This document shows, piece after piece, positions 24,401 through 33,114 of a DNA stretch of 64,000 nucleotides. This stretch comes from Microterricola viridarii (GTDB lineage: Bacteria > Actinomycetota > Actinomycetes > Actinomycetales > Microbacteriaceae): contig NZ_LT629742.1 in NCBI RefSeq assembly GCF_900104895.1, forward strand, positions 3,100,001-3,164,000, written 5' to 3'. Under the pieces are notes generated by a model. The model did no database searches, was not told the DNA's origin, and saw nothing but the letters and a program-made list of their open reading frames with translations. The position numbers and the translations under genes were made by a program. Position 1 is the first letter of the stretch. Every line of letters starts with the position of its first letter.

Positions 24401-25063
24401 CTAGCGGCGGAGCGCCTTGCGGGCGAGGCGGTTGCCGAGCCACTGCACGAGCTGCACGAACACGACGATGAGCAGGATGGCCGCCCACATCACGACCGGC
24501 TCGAACTGGCGGTGGCCGTAGAGCTGCGCGAAGTAGCCGAGGCCGCCGCCGCCGACGAAGCCGGCCATCGCGGTCATGTCGACGATCGCCACGACGACGA
24601 AGGTGTAGCCGAGGATCAGCGGGCCGAGCGCCTCGGGGATCACGATCGTGCGGAGGATCCGCAGCGGCCCTGCACCCATCGCGCGGCCGGCCTCGACCAC
24701 GCCGGGCGACACCGTGACGAGGTTCTGCTCGACGATGCGGGCGATGCCGAACGCCGCGGCGATGGACAGCGCGAACACGGCGGCGTTGTTGCCGATGCCG
24801 GTGCCGATCACGGCGCGCGTCAGCGGCTGCAGCGCGGCGATGAAGATGATGAACGGGATCGGCCGGAAGAAGTTGATCACGACGTTGAGGATCGTGGAGA
24901 TTGTCTTGTTGGGCAGCAGCCCGCCGGCACGGGTCGTGTACAGGCCCAGCCCGATCAGCAGGCCGAAGAAGCCACCGAAGAGCAGCGTCGCCGAGACCAT
25001 GTAGAGCGTTTCGGCGGCGGCCTTCCAGAACTCGGGCTGCAGTTCGATCAGCGCATCCATCAC
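24401..25063 (-). CDS. metI: methionine ABC transporter, permease subunit
   Basis: A 220-residue permease with five to six membrane helices. It has the EAA loop (VVEAGRAMGAGPLRILRTIVIPEALG, residues about 130-155) that docks to the ATPase, and the MetI-typical NFFRPIPFIIFIAALQP and MTAMAGFVGGGGLG. It forms the membrane channel of a methionine or methionine-sulphoxide importer. Its ATG overlaps the metN stop by 4 bp (ATGA), so the subunits are translationally coupled. Confidence 0.95.
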   Translation of the reverse strand: MMDALIELQPEFWKAAAETLYMVSATLLFGGFFGLLIGLGLYTTRAGGLLPNKTISTILNVVINFFRPIPFIIFIAALQPLTRAVIGTGIGNNAAVFALSIAAAFGIARIVEQNLVTVSPGVVEAGRAMGAGPLRILRTIVIPEALGPLILGYTFVVVAIVDMTAMAGFVGGGGLGYFAQLYGHRQFEPVVMWAAILLIVVFVQLVQWLGNRLARKALRR

Positions 25064-26085
25064 GCCACCTCCGTCACGCTCGTGGCCTGGGCAATGTCGG
25101 CGAGCACGCCGTCGATGACGGCATCCGATGCCCGCAGCGCCAGGGTCAGGTGGCCGAAGGCCTTGCCCTGGATGTCGTTGATTCCGCCGTAGATGAGCTC
25201 GAACTCGACGCCGGCCTGGGCCAGCTTGAGGAACACGGAGGCCTGGCTGGCGTCGCCGTCGCGGAACGACAGCGTCACGATGCGCCCCTCGTGCCGCTCG
25301 CGCAGCACGGCGCGCTCGGCCGGGCTGGGCACGCCCTTGACGACGGTGCCGACGAAGGTCTGGCTGGAGCCGTTCTGCGGGTTGGAGAACACCTCGAACA
25401 CGTCGCCGCTCTCGACGATGCGGCCTTGGTCCATCACGGCGACCTTGGTGGCGATGCTCTGGATCACCTCCATCTCGTGGGTGATCACGACCATCGTCAC
25501 GCCGAACTCGGAGTTCACCCGCTTGAGCAGGGCGAGAACCTCCTGCGTGGTCTCCGGGTCGAGGGCGCTGGTGGCCTCGTCACAGAGCAGGATGCTGGGC
25601 GCGGTCGCCAGCGCGCGGGCGATGCCGACGCGCTGCTTCTGGCCGCCGGAGAGCTGCTCCGGGAAGTTCTTCGCCTTGTCGGCGAGGCCGACGAACTCCA
25701 GCAGCTCGTCGACGCGGGCCTGGATCTTCTCCTTGGAGGCGCCGGCCACGCGCAGCGGGTAGGCCACGTTGTTCCACACCGTCTTGGCGTTGAACAAGTT
25801 GAACTGCTGGAAGATCATGCCGATGCCGAGGCGCACGGGGCGCAGCTGCTTCTCGCCGAGCCCGGCGAGCTCCTGGCCGTTGACGACGACGCTGCCGTCG
25901 GTGACGGGCTCGAGGGCGTTGATCAGCCGGACCAGGGTGCTCTTGCCTGCGCCGGAATAGCCGATGATGCCGTAGACGTCGCCCGCCTCGATGTCGAGAC
26001 TGACGTCGTTGATGGCGAGAACGGGGTCGCCGCCGTTCGGGTTCGGATACGCCTTGGTGACGTTCCGCAGGCTGACCAGGGCCAT
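25060..26085 (-). CDS. metN: methionine ABC transporter, ATP-binding subunit
   Basis: A 341-residue ATPase. Walker A is GYSGAGKST, the signature is LSGGQKQRVGIARAL and Walker B is ILLCDEATSALD. The C-terminal 75 residues form the NIL domain, which in E. coli MetN binds methionine and shuts transport down at high internal methionine. A ribosome site AGGAG precedes the ATG. It lies 147 bp after metQ and overlaps metI. Confidence 0.96.
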   Translation of the reverse strand: MALVSLRNVTKAYPNPNGGDPVLAINDVSLDIEAGDVYGIIGYSGAGKSTLVRLINALEPVTDGSVVVNGQELAGLGEKQLRPVRLGIGMIFQQFNLFNAKTVWNNVAYPLRVAGASKEKIQARVDELLEFVGLADKAKNFPEQLSGGQKQRVGIARALATAPSILLCDEATSALDPETTQEVLALLKRVNSEFGVTMVVITHEMEVIQSIATKVAVMDQGRIVESGDVFEVFSNPQNGSSQTFVGTVVKGVPSPAERAVLRERHEGRIVTLSFRDGDASQASVFLKLAQAGVEFELIYGGINDIQGKAFGHLTLALRASDAVIDGVLADIAQATSVTEVA

Positions 26086-26232
26086 GGGCTACTCCTTTGC
26101 GGCGTCCTGCGGGGTGTGCATCGGCCGCGTTGTGTGAAAACGTGAGGAGCGGCCCCGCGGGGAGGATCCTGGCCCGGTGGGGCGGATGCCTCCCCGCGAA
26201 GCCGCGGGTGGTGCGGTGTTGCTACTGCTGAA

Positions 26233-27141
26233 CTACTTCTGCGCCTTGGTGTCGGCCTCGACCGTGGCGAGCGAGGCGACCAGGTCGGCGACCGGGGTCT
26301 GCAGCGCGAGGCCGGTTCCGGCGGACGACTCGAGCAGACCGGCCTGGACGGCCTCGTCGGTCTGGAAGATCTCGACGAGCTTCTTGTAGGTCGCGTTGTC
26401 CTTGTCCTCGGCGCGCGCCGCGAAGACGTTGACGTAGGGCAGCGCGTTGGGGTCGCTGGGGTCGTCCTTGGCGATGGCGTCGGAGAACTCGAGGCCGGCA
26501 TCCTGGACGAAGTCGTTGTTGATGACCGCGGCGGCGACATCCGGCAGCGAGGTCGGGATGAGCGAGGCTTCGAGGGCGGTGACCTTGACCTTGGACTTCG
26601 CCTCGTCGACGTCGTTCAGGCCGGAGAAGATGCTGCCGCCGTCCTTCAGCTCGATGAGCTTGGCCGACTGCAGGACGAGGAGCGCGCGGGCCAGGTTGCT
26701 GGCGTCGTCCGGCACGGCGACCGTCTCGCCGGCGGGGATGTCGGCAACGCTGCCGTACTTGGTGGAGTACAGGCCGAGCGGGTAGATGGCCGTGGAGCCG
26801 ATGACCGTGAGGTCCTCGCCGGAGGCGACGTTGTAGTCGGCGAGGTAGACGATGTGCTGGAACTGGTTCAGGTCGAGGTCACCGGCGGTGAGCGCGGGGT
26901 TCGGCTGGGCGTAGTCGCCGAAGTCGACCAGCTCGACCGTGATGCCCTCGGCTGCGGCCGCATCGACGAAGGCGGGCCACTGCGGGTCGCTCTTGCCGAC
27001 GACGCCGACCTTGACCGTCTCGGACTGCTCGGAGGATCCGCCGCCGACCTCGGCGGTCGTGGCGCAGCCGGCGAGGGCTGCGAGGAGGGGAAGCGTTGCG
27101 AGAGCTGCGAGGACCTTGGTGGTCTTCTTCGAGATGGACAT
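26233..27141 (-). CDS. metQ: methionine ABC transporter, substrate-binding lipoprotein
   Basis: A 302-residue NlpA/MetQ-family lipoprotein. The signal peptide ends in the lipobox LAGC (residue about 25). Family motifs include VGVVGKSDPQWPAF, DLDLNQFQHIVYL, IYPLGLYSTKYGSV and VAVPDDASNLARALLVLQSA. It captures methionine outside the membrane for MetNI. The ATG is chosen because GAAAGG lies upstream and a typical Lys-rich signal peptide begins there; the longer in-frame start adds 24 unlikely residues. It is the first gene of the operon and has a structured leader (see 27142-27354). Confidence 0.93.
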   Translation of the reverse strand: MSISKKTTKVLAALATLPLLAALAGCATTAEVGGGSSEQSETVKVGVVGKSDPQWPAFVDAAAAEGITVELVDFGDYAQPNPALTAGDLDLNQFQHIVYLADYNVASGEDLTVIGSTAIYPLGLYSTKYGSVADIPAGETVAVPDDASNLARALLVLQSAKLIELKDGGSIFSGLNDVDEAKSKVKVTALEASLIPTSLPDVAAAVINNDFVQDAGLEFSDAIAKDDPSDPNALPYVNVFAARAEDKDNATYKKLVEIFQTDEAVQAGLLESSAGTGLALQTPVADLVASLATVEADTKAQK

Positions 27142-27354
27142 AACTACCTTTCGCTGTGTGTACCCGACGACCGGTGATCTGCTGCGATCACGAAGCCGGT
27201 GCGGCTCCGCCATCTCTCTCGGCGCATAGCTCCGCCACGGGGAAATTCCACGGGGGTTTTGTGCGCCGCAGCTGTGCGGGGTAGTTACAACCGTACGCGG
27301 CCAATCTTCGACCGCCGGACCACTCCGCCTTAGTTCGTCACAGTTCCTGCGGCG
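27142..27354 (-). promoter_or_regulatory. structured leader upstream of metQ, riboswitch candidate
   Basis: No gene in 213 bp. On the minus strand the stretch before metQ has a GAGAGAGATGGCGGAGC segment, which loosely recalls the SAM-I (S-box) core, followed by a hairpin GTGATC-GCAGCA-GATCAC enclosed by CCGG arms. Further upstream are a small CCGCA-N4-TGCGG hairpin and a repeated CCCCGTGG. The GGCAACC element that defines S-box switches is not present, so I class this only as a possible attenuator or divergent riboswitch. Confidence 0.3.
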
Positions 27355-29202
27355 CTAGCCCTCGAGAAGCTCAGAAAGTTCGATCCACCGGGTCTCGTTC
27401 GTGACCACGTCAGATTCGAGCTTCTGCAGCTGGGCCGTCAACGCACCCAGCCCGTCGTAATCGCTCTGGTCGTGAGTGGCGAGCTTCTCGTGAATCTCGG
27501 CGATCTGCTGCTGCCACTTGGCGATCTTGCGGTCGATGGATGCCAGCTCCTTCTGCGCGTTGCGCAGCTCGGCGCCGCCCAGCTTCGGCTTGGCGGCCGC
27601 GGCGGGCTTGCCCGCGGCAGCCGGGGTGTCGTTGGAACCGACGACGCTCTCGAAGCCGACGTTGTCGGCATCCGCCGCAACCTGCCGCTTGCGCATCTCG
27701 ATGTACTGCTCGACGCCGCCGGGCAGGTGCTTGAAGTGCCCCTCGGTGACGGCGTACTGCTGGTCGGTGACGCGCTCGATCAGGTACCGGTCGTGGCTGA
27801 CGACGAGCAGCGTGCCGGGGAAGGAGTCGAGCAGGTCCTCCATCGCGGCGAGCATGTCGGTGTCGAGGTCGTTGGTCGGCTCATCGAGGATCAGCACGTT
27901 CGGCTCGTCGAGCACGATCAGCAGCAGCTGCAGGCGGCGCTTCTGGCCACCGGAGAGGTCCTTGACCGGGGTGGAGAGCTGCGAGCTCATGAAGCCCATG
28001 CGCTCGAGCAGCTGGCCGGGCGTCATCTCCTTGCCGCCGGCGACGTAGCTGGAGCGCTGGCGGCCGATGACCTCGCTGACGCGGTCGTTCTGGATCGCCT
28101 TGAGCTCGTTGAGCTGCTGGGTGAGCACGGCGACCTTGATCGTCTTGCCGCGCTTGACGGTGCCCGTGGTGGGCTGCAGGGTGCCGGCGACGAGGTTCAG
28201 CAGCGTGGACTTGCCGGCCCCGTTGACGCCGAGGATGCCGGTGCGCTCGCCCGGCGCGATGCGCCAGGTGATGTCGTTCAGCACGGTCTTCTCGGCCGAG
28301 TGCGCGGTGGCGGGGAACTTGACGGTGACGTCGATCAGGTCGACGACGTCCTTGCCGAGGCGCTGCATGGCCATCGACTGCATCGACACGGTGTCGCGGG
28401 GCGGCGGCTCGTTCGCGATCAGCTCGTTGGCGGCGTCGATGCGGAACTTCGGCTTGGCGGTGCGGGCCGGGGCGCCGCGGCGCAGCCAGGCCAGCTCCTT
28501 CTTCATCAGGTTCTGGCGCTTGGCCTCGCTGACGGCGGCGGAGCGGTCGCGCTCGACGCGCTGCAGGATGTACGCCGCGTAGCCTCCCTCGAAGGGCTCG
28601 ATGATGCGGTCGTGCACCTCCCAGGTGGCGTTGCAGATCTCGTCGAGGAACCACCGGTCGTGGGTGACGACGACGAGGCCGCCGCTGCCCTGTGGCCAGC
28701 GGCGCTTGAGATGCCCGGCCAGCCAGGCGATGCCCTCGACGTCGAGGTGGTTGGTGGGCTCATCGAGGAAGATGACGTCGTGGTCGCCGACGAGGAGGGC
28801 GGCGAGGGCGACGCGGCGGCGCTGGCCGCCCGAGAGGCTCTCCACGATGCCGTCCCACGGCACGTCGCTGAGCAGCCCGCCGATGACGTCGCGGACGACG
28901 GGGTCGCCGGCCCAGACGTGCTCGTCGATGCCGCCGACGACGGCCTGGGCGACGGTGAGCGTCGAGTCGACCGTGTCGGCCTGGTCGAGCATGGCCAGGC
29001 GCACGTCGCGGCGGCGCGTGACGCGACCGCCGTCGGGCTCCATCCGGCCGGCGAGCAGCTTCAGCAGGGTGGACTTTCCGTCGCCGTTGCGGCCGACGAT
29101 GCCGACGCGGTCGCCCTCATTGAGCCCCACCGTCACTTCGTCGAAGATCACGCGGGTAGGGAATTCGAGGTGCAGCCTTTCGGCGCCAAGCATGTGTGCC
29201 AT
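27355..29202 (-). CDS. ABC-F family ATPase (Uup/EttA type)
   Basis: A 615-residue soluble protein with two ABC cassettes and no membrane segments. Cassette 1 has GRNGDGKST, LSGGQRRRVALAALL and IFLDEPTNHLD. Cassette 2 has GVNGAGKST, LSGGQKRRLQLLLIV and LILDEPTNDLD. The interdomain linker is near residues 230-300. The C-terminal 80 residues are a charged coiled coil (ELRNAQKELASIDRKIAKWQ), as in Uup. ABC-F proteins act on the ribosome E site to rescue or tune translation, and some confer antibiotic protection. The start MAHMLGAERLHLEF matches the family and leaves out 31 low-complexity upstream residues. Confidence 0.9.
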   Translation of the reverse strand: MAHMLGAERLHLEFPTRVIFDEVTVGLNEGDRVGIVGRNGDGKSTLLKLLAGRMEPDGGRVTRRRDVRLAMLDQADTVDSTLTVAQAVVGGIDEHVWAGDPVVRDVIGGLLSDVPWDGIVESLSGGQRRRVALAALLVGDHDVIFLDEPTNHLDVEGIAWLAGHLKRRWPQGSGGLVVVTHDRWFLDEICNATWEVHDRIIEPFEGGYAAYILQRVERDRSAAVSEAKRQNLMKKELAWLRRGAPARTAKPKFRIDAANELIANEPPPRDTVSMQSMAMQRLGKDVVDLIDVTVKFPATAHSAEKTVLNDITWRIAPGERTGILGVNGAGKSTLLNLVAGTLQPTTGTVKRGKTIKVAVLTQQLNELKAIQNDRVSEVIGRQRSSYVAGGKEMTPGQLLERMGFMSSQLSTPVKDLSGGQKRRLQLLLIVLDEPNVLILDEPTNDLDTDMLAAMEDLLDSFPGTLLVVSHDRYLIERVTDQQYAVTEGHFKHLPGGVEQYIEMRKRQVAADADNVGFESVVGSNDTPAAAGKPAAAAKPKLGGAELRNAQKELASIDRKIAKWQQQIAEIHEKLATHDQSDYDGLGALTAQLQKLESDVVTNETRWIELSELLEG

Positions 29203-29292
29203 ATCGCCACCAACTCTACTGGGCGCGCCTGTGCGTCGGGCCCGCCTCCCCCGCTCTCCTCTCATTCCCCTCCCTCCTCCCCTCCCCGCTTC

Positions 29293-29354
29293 CATCGAGA
29301 CTGCGCGACTTGTAGTTCAGGCCCGCTCGAACGACAAGTCGCGCAGTCTCGATG
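29293..29354. repeat. long palindromic element, left copy
   Basis: Two 26-bp arms pair with one mismatch around a 10-nt loop. The left arm begins CATCGAGACTGCGCGACTTG and the right arm begins GAACGACAAGTCGCGCAG. A second copy with the same loop size lies at 30404-30465, and the pair brackets the nuclease-fold gene at 29431-30357. Confidence 0.9.
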
Positions 29355-29382
29355 CTTGGAGGAGGGAGGCGCGTGGGGCAGC

Positions 29383-29391
29383 TGTGGATAA
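29383..29391 (+). other. DnaA-box-like 9-mer upstream of the nuclease-fold gene
   Basis: TGTGGATAA is the reverse complement of the consensus DnaA box TTATCCACA. It lies 40 nt before the gene start and extends to the 12-mer TGTGGATAACTT, which recurs 50 nt upstream of the HNH nuclease gene (57337). Confidence 0.5.
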
Positions 29392-29430
29392 CTTCTGCGG
29401 GGACAGGCGGCGTTCGGGCACGCTGTGTGC

Positions 29431-30357
29431 ATGCACAAGCGCGACCAGCTGCGCCATTTCCTCGCCGCGAGCGGACCGCTCGCCACGAACGAGTCTGCGG
29501 CCATCGGCATCACTCCAGGACAGCTGCGGCACCGCGATGTGCTCAGCCCGTTTCGCGGAGTCGTGATGGGCCGGGCCGCCGAGTCGGTCCCCGAGTTGGC
29601 GGCCGCCTATGCGAAGCGGATGCCGCGGCGCCAGTACTTCAGCCATTCCACCGCGGCGCTGCTCCACGGCATCCCGCTGCCAGCCGAGCAGGAGAGGGCT
29701 CTCGTGCTCCACGTCAGCACCTCGGTCGCCGGAGGGATTCCTCGCTGCCGCGGCGTCGTCGGCCATCAGGGCGCCTGGGATCGCTCGCCCACCGAACGCG
29801 CGGGGCTGCGCCTCAGCGCGGCCGTGCACGCCTGGTGCGAGCTCGCGTCGCTCCTCGCCGTCGACGACCTCGTAGCCGCCGGCGACTTCCTGGTGACCGG
29901 GGACGAGCCGTACTCCGGCATCCCTCCGCTGGCCACGCTGGAGCAGCTGACCGCAGCGGTGAGGAGGTACGGCTCCCGGCGCTACGCGCGCCGGCTTCGC
30001 CAGGCTCTCGCACTGGTGCGCTACGGCTCGATGTCGCGGATGGAGAGCCTCACCCGCCTGGCGATGCAGACTGCGGGTCTCCCCGAGCCCCGATTGAATC
30101 ACCCGGTGTTCGACGAGCACGGCACCCAGATCGCGCTGATCGACCTGGCGTACCCCGAGTTCAAGGTCGGCATCGAGTATCAGGGTGACGGGCACCGCGA
30201 TCGGGTGCAGTACCGCAACGACACGGCCAGGCGGGAGCGCCTCGAAGACCGCGGCTGGACGATCGTCTACGTCACCGCCGACGACCTCAGGTTCCGCTTG
30301 AACGAGACCATGAACCGCATCCGAACCCGTCTGCGCCAGCGCGGCGCCCGCTTCTAG
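29431..30357 (+). CDS. endonuclease-fold protein (DUF559/Vsr-like C-terminus)
   Basis: A 308-residue protein. The N-terminus looks like the AbiEi-type winged helix (KRDQLRHFLAASGPLATNES and FSHSTAALLHGIPLP). The C-terminal 90 residues resemble the PD-(D/E)XK fold of DUF559/Vsr nucleases: IALIDLAYPEFKVGIEYQGD with a candidate catalytic D...E.Q, then RRERLEDRGWTIVYVTADDL. Such proteins are common and variable in Microbacteriaceae; their role is unproven. The ATG lies 6 nt after a -10-like CACGCT. The gene sits on the opposite strand between ispE and the ABC-F gene and is bracketed by two palindromic elements, as if inserted. Confidence 0.75.
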   Translation: MHKRDQLRHFLAASGPLATNESAAIGITPGQLRHRDVLSPFRGVVMGRAAESVPELAAAYAKRMPRRQYFSHSTAALLHGIPLPAEQERALVLHVSTSVAGGIPRCRGVVGHQGAWDRSPTERAGLRLSAAVHAWCELASLLAVDDLVAAGDFLVTGDEPYSGIPPLATLEQLTAAVRRYGSRRYARRLRQALALVRYGSMSRMESLTRLAMQTAGLPEPRLNHPVFDEHGTQIALIDLAYPEFKVGIEYQGDGHRDRVQYRNDTARRERLEDRGWTIVYVTADDLRFRLNETMNRIRTRLRQRGARF

Positions 30358-30403
30358 CCCACCCACCCCAGCGCGCACGCCGCCCCAAACGCCCACCTAT
30401 TCA

Positions 30404-30465
30404 CGTCGAGACTGCACGACTTGTAGTTCGCGCGCGCCTGAACGACAAGTCGCGCAGTCTCGGCG
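30404..30465. repeat. long palindromic element, right copy
   Basis: Same design as the copy at 29293-29354 in the same orientation: 26-bp arms, three mismatches, 10-nt loop. The arms share ACTTGTAGTTC on the left and GAACGACAAGTCGCGCAG on the right. It lies 46 bp after the nuclease-fold gene. Confidence 0.9.
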
Positions 30466-30519
30466 CAGGGTGTCGGGGCGTGCGGGCGCGGAGGAGCTGG
30501 GGGCGGATGCGGGGTGTGT

Positions 30520-31455
30520 CTAGGAGTGCATGACGCGGGCGCCGTGCACCGGGCCGTGTGCCCGCACCGCGGTCAGCCGCGAGGCGGAGAGCGCCACCTG
30601 CAGCTCGAGTGCGGTGTCGGCGTCGGGCGCCAGGAAGGCCAGCGTCGGGCCGGAGCCGGAGACGATCCCGGCCAGCGCGCCGTTCGCCTCGCCGAGCTCG
30701 AGGATCTGTCCGAGTCCGGGGGCCAGGTGCAGCGCCGGCGCCTGCAGGTCGTTGTGCAGTGCCTCGGCGAGCAGGGCGGAGTCACCGGCGCGCAGGGCGT
30801 GCAGCACGCGGGCGTCGACCTGCGGCGAGACGGCCGCCGGCCGGATGTCGGCGGCGTTCCGCTCCCGGTGCCGGTCCAGCTCGGCGTAGACGGCCGGCGT
30901 GGACATCCCGAACTCGGCGACGGCGAGCACCCAGTGGAAGTTGCCCTGCGCGAGCGCCGGGCTGAGCTGGTCGCCGCGCCCCGTCCCGATCGCGGTGCCG
31001 CCGGCCAGGGCGAAGGGCACGTCGGCGCCCAGCTTGGCCGCCAGCGCGTGCATCTCGTCTTTGCCGAGCTCGGTGCCCCAGAGCGCGTCGCAGGCGATCA
31101 GGCTGGCCGCGGCATCCGCGGAGCCCCCGCCCATGCCGCCGGCGATGGGCACGTTCTTCTCGATCTCGAGTCGCACGCCGCCGCGGTAACCCGTCTTCCG
31201 GGCGAGCAGCCTGGCCGCCTTGATGGCGAGGTTACTGCCGTCGACCTCCAGCCCGGAGGTGTCGACGCTGCCGCTGAAGCTGACCGAGAAGTCGTCGGCC
31301 GGGTGGGCGCGCACATCCTCGTACAGCGAGACGGCCTGATAGGCCGTGGCCAGGTCGTGGTAGCCGTCGTCCTGCAACGCGCCCACGGCGAGGAAGACAT
31401 TGATCTTGCCCGGCGCCCTCGCATGTACAACTGGGGAGGCGGCGGCGAGAGTCAT
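30520..31455 (-). CDS. ispE: 4-diphosphocytidyl-2-C-methyl-D-erythritol kinase
   Basis: A 311-residue GHMP kinase. Motif 1 is [13 protein letters not shown] with the DGYHDL substrate motif, motif 2 is [19 protein letters not shown] and motif 3 near residue 270 is [10 protein letters not shown]. It phosphorylates CDP-ME in the MEP isoprenoid pathway. A -10-like TAGCGT lies 6 nt before the ATG, so the message is probably leaderless. In related actinobacteria ispE follows rsmA directly; here a DUF4287-like gene and a repeat separate them. Confidence 0.95.
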   Translation of the reverse strand: MTLAAASPVVHARAPGKINVFLAVGALQDDGYHDLATAYQAVSLYEDVRAHPADDFSVSFSGSVDTSGLEVDGSNLAIKAARLLARKTGYRGGVRLEIEKNVPIAGGMGGGSADAAASLIACDALWGTELGKDEMHALAAKLGADVPFALAGGTAIGTGRGDQLSPALAQGNFHWVLAVAEFGMSTPAVYAELDRHRERNAADIRPAAVSPQVDARVLHALRAGDSALLAEALHNDLQAPALHLAPGLGQILELGEANGALAGIVSGSGPTLAFLAPDADTALELQVALSASRLTAVRAHGPVHGARVMHS

Positions 31456-31464
31456 ATCTTCACG

Positions 31465-32010
31465 CTATCCCAACTCGGCGGCGGCCTGCAGCCAGCCCTG
31501 CATGCGCAGCTTGGCCGGGGCGACCTCGTCGGCCCCGCCGAGCCGCTGCCAGGTGAGACCGGCCGAGGTCTTGCCGCCCTTCGAGGGCGCGGCCGAGGCC
31601 AACAACGATCCGACCGGCATCGGCCAGCGCGCGGTGACGTGCTTCGCGGCACGGCTCTCGGAGGCCGGCGCGCCCAGCTCGGCCGAGACGGCCGCGATCA
31701 CGGCGTCCAGCGCCGGGAGCTGCTCGAGCGGGAGCGTCTTGGAGACGCTCGCCTCGAAGCTGCCGTCCTGGCGCTGGCCGGGCGCGCGGATGCCGCGGGC
31801 CTGCTCGTAGCCGACGGTGACACCCTGCGCCCACCACCCGCCGAGCGGGTAGTTCGCGTCGAGCCAGCGGGCGATCACGGAGTGCTTCCAGCCGGCGGCC
31901 CCCTCGGCGTCGAGGATCGCGAACCACTCCGGCCAGGTCTTGCCGGTCGCAGCCGCGAGCGCCTCGTCGCTGACGCCGTCGCGGCGCCCGGTCACAGGTT
32001 CATCGGTCAT
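31465..32010 (-). CDS. DUF4287-like protein
   Basis: A 181-residue soluble protein. The first half, TGKTWPEWFAILDAEGAAGW then KHSVIARWLDANYPLGGWWA, resembles the DUF4287 domain. The second half, KTLPLEQLPALDAVIAAVSA then WQRLGGADEVAPAKLRMQGW, resembles a SRPBCC/AHSA1-like fragment. Function is unknown. The ATG (MTDEPVTG) follows a -10-like TAGCGT by 7 nt; 33 further in-frame codons upstream would run into repeat DNA. It ends 9 bp before ispE on the same strand. Confidence 0.65.
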   Translation of the reverse strand: MTDEPVTGRRDGVSDEALAAATGKTWPEWFAILDAEGAAGWKHSVIARWLDANYPLGGWWAQGVTVGYEQARGIRAPGQRQDGSFEASVSKTLPLEQLPALDAVIAAVSAELGAPASESRAAKHVTARWPMPVGSLLASAAPSKGGKTSAGLTWQRLGGADEVAPAKLRMQGWLQAAAELG

Positions 32011-32053
32011 GCGGGCAACGCTAGCCGGTGGCCGCCGCGCCGCGCCAGCGCGA

Positions 32054-32180
32054 CGCGCAGCGCCGCGAAAGGCGGCAGCCAGTTCCAAGGAAGACTGCGA
32101 AACTGTCACCGGTGCGTGCCGGGTTTCGACCCTTCGACAAGCTCAACCAGCGGAAGGGCTGCTCTCCCCCGTTGGCTCGG
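32054..32180. repeat. dispersed-repeat copy joined to a REP fragment
   Basis: The left part (GCGAAAGGCGGCAGCC, then TTCCAAGGAA) is an inverted copy of the family at 20931 and 23509. The right part (TTCGACAAGCTCAACCAGCG then CCCCCGTTGGCTCGG) is a REP fragment also found at 55099, 60791 and 63702. Nothing coding is seen. Confidence 0.65.
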
Positions 32181-32181
32181 C

Positions 32182-33114
32182 TCAGTTGGCGCTGGCGGCG
32201 GCGGCGCGCGCGATGCGCAGGAAGTCGTGCACGGTCAGCTGCTCGCCGCGGTCGGTCGGGCTGACACCGGCGGCCTCGAGCACGGCGCTGGCCGCCGCGG
32301 TGTCGCCGAGCACGGGCGCCAGCGACTGGCGCAGCATCTTGCGGCGCTGCTGGAAGGCGGCATCCACGAGCGCGAACGTTGCGAGGCGCTCCTCCTCTGT
32401 GCCGATCGCGCCGGTCTCGTCGATGGCGGCGTCGCCGCTGGATGCCGCATCCCGGCGGTCGAAGCCGACGAGGATCGAGTCGACGTTCGGCACCGGCCAG
32501 AACACCTGGCGGGAGACGTGGCCGGCGGTGCGCCAGGAGCCGTACCACTCGGCCTTGACGCTCGGGCTGCCGTACACCTTGGAGCCGGGGGTGGCTGCGA
32601 GGCGCTGGCCGACCTCCGCCTGCACCATGACGATGCCGGAGCGGATGGACGGGAAGTGTTCGAGGAAGTGCAGCAGCACGGGCACCGAGATGTTGTACGG
32701 CAGGTTGGCGACGAGTCGGGCCGGCTCGCCGGGCAGCTCGGTAACGCGCATGGCGTCCTGGGTGATGACGGTGAGCGGGACGCCCGGCTGCATGAGCTCG
32801 ACGGTCTTCGGCAGCTGTTCGGCCAGGCGCTTGTCGATTTCGACGGCGGTGACGGATGCCCCGGTCTCCAAGATCCCGAGGGTGAGCGAGCCGAGCCCCG
32901 GCCCGATCTCGACGATGTGCTCGCCCGCGCGCACGCCGGCGACCTTCACGATGCGCCGCACCGTGTTGGCGTCGATGACGAAGTTCTGGCCGAGCTTCTT
33001 GGTGGGGGTGACATCGAGGAGTTCGGCGAGGTCGCGGATCTCGGCGGGGCCGAGCAGCCGGCCGTGCCCTGGCACCGTCTCAGGCGTTTCTTCTTCGTGG
33101 CGGTGTGCGGTCAT
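32182..33114 (-). CDS. rsmA: 16S rRNA dimethyladenosine transferase
   Basis: A 310-residue KsgA/RsmA methyltransferase. The N-terminal KKLGQNFVIDANTV, the SAM motif IVEIGPGLGSLTLGIL, the acidic AVEIDKRLAE and the catalytic VANLPYNISVPVL are all present. The C-terminal domain has VFWPVPNVDSILV. It dimethylates two adjacent adenines in helix 45 of 16S rRNA during 30S maturation. The ATG overlaps the tatD stop as ATGA. An insert of about 20 residues (DRRDAASSGDAAIDETGAIG) enlarges the loop after the VDS motif. Confidence 0.96.
   Translation of the reverse strand: MTAHRHEEETPETVPGHGRLLGPAEIRDLAELLDVTPTKKLGQNFVIDANTVRRIVKVAGVRAGEHIVEIGPGLGSLTLGILETGASVTAVEIDKRLAEQLPKTVELMQPGVPLTVITQDAMRVTELPGEPARLVANLPYNISVPVLLHFLEHFPSIRSGIVMVQAEVGQRLAATPGSKVYGSPSVKAEWYGSWRTAGHVSRQVFWPVPNVDSILVGFDRRDAASSGDAAIDETGAIGTEEERLATFALVDAAFQQRRKMLRQSLAPVLGDTAAASAVLEAAGVSPTDRGEQLTVHDFLRIARAAAASAN

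Noticed and set aside
27142-27354. Confident SAM-I riboswitch call before metQ
   Set aside because: Only the AGAG/GGAG part resembles the S-box; the GGCAACC block and proper four-way junction are not visible. Kept as a low-confidence leader.
29383-29391. Replication origin suggested by a DnaA box
   Set aside because: A single box without clustered boxes, an A+T-rich unwinding region or dnaA/dnaN neighbours is not an origin.
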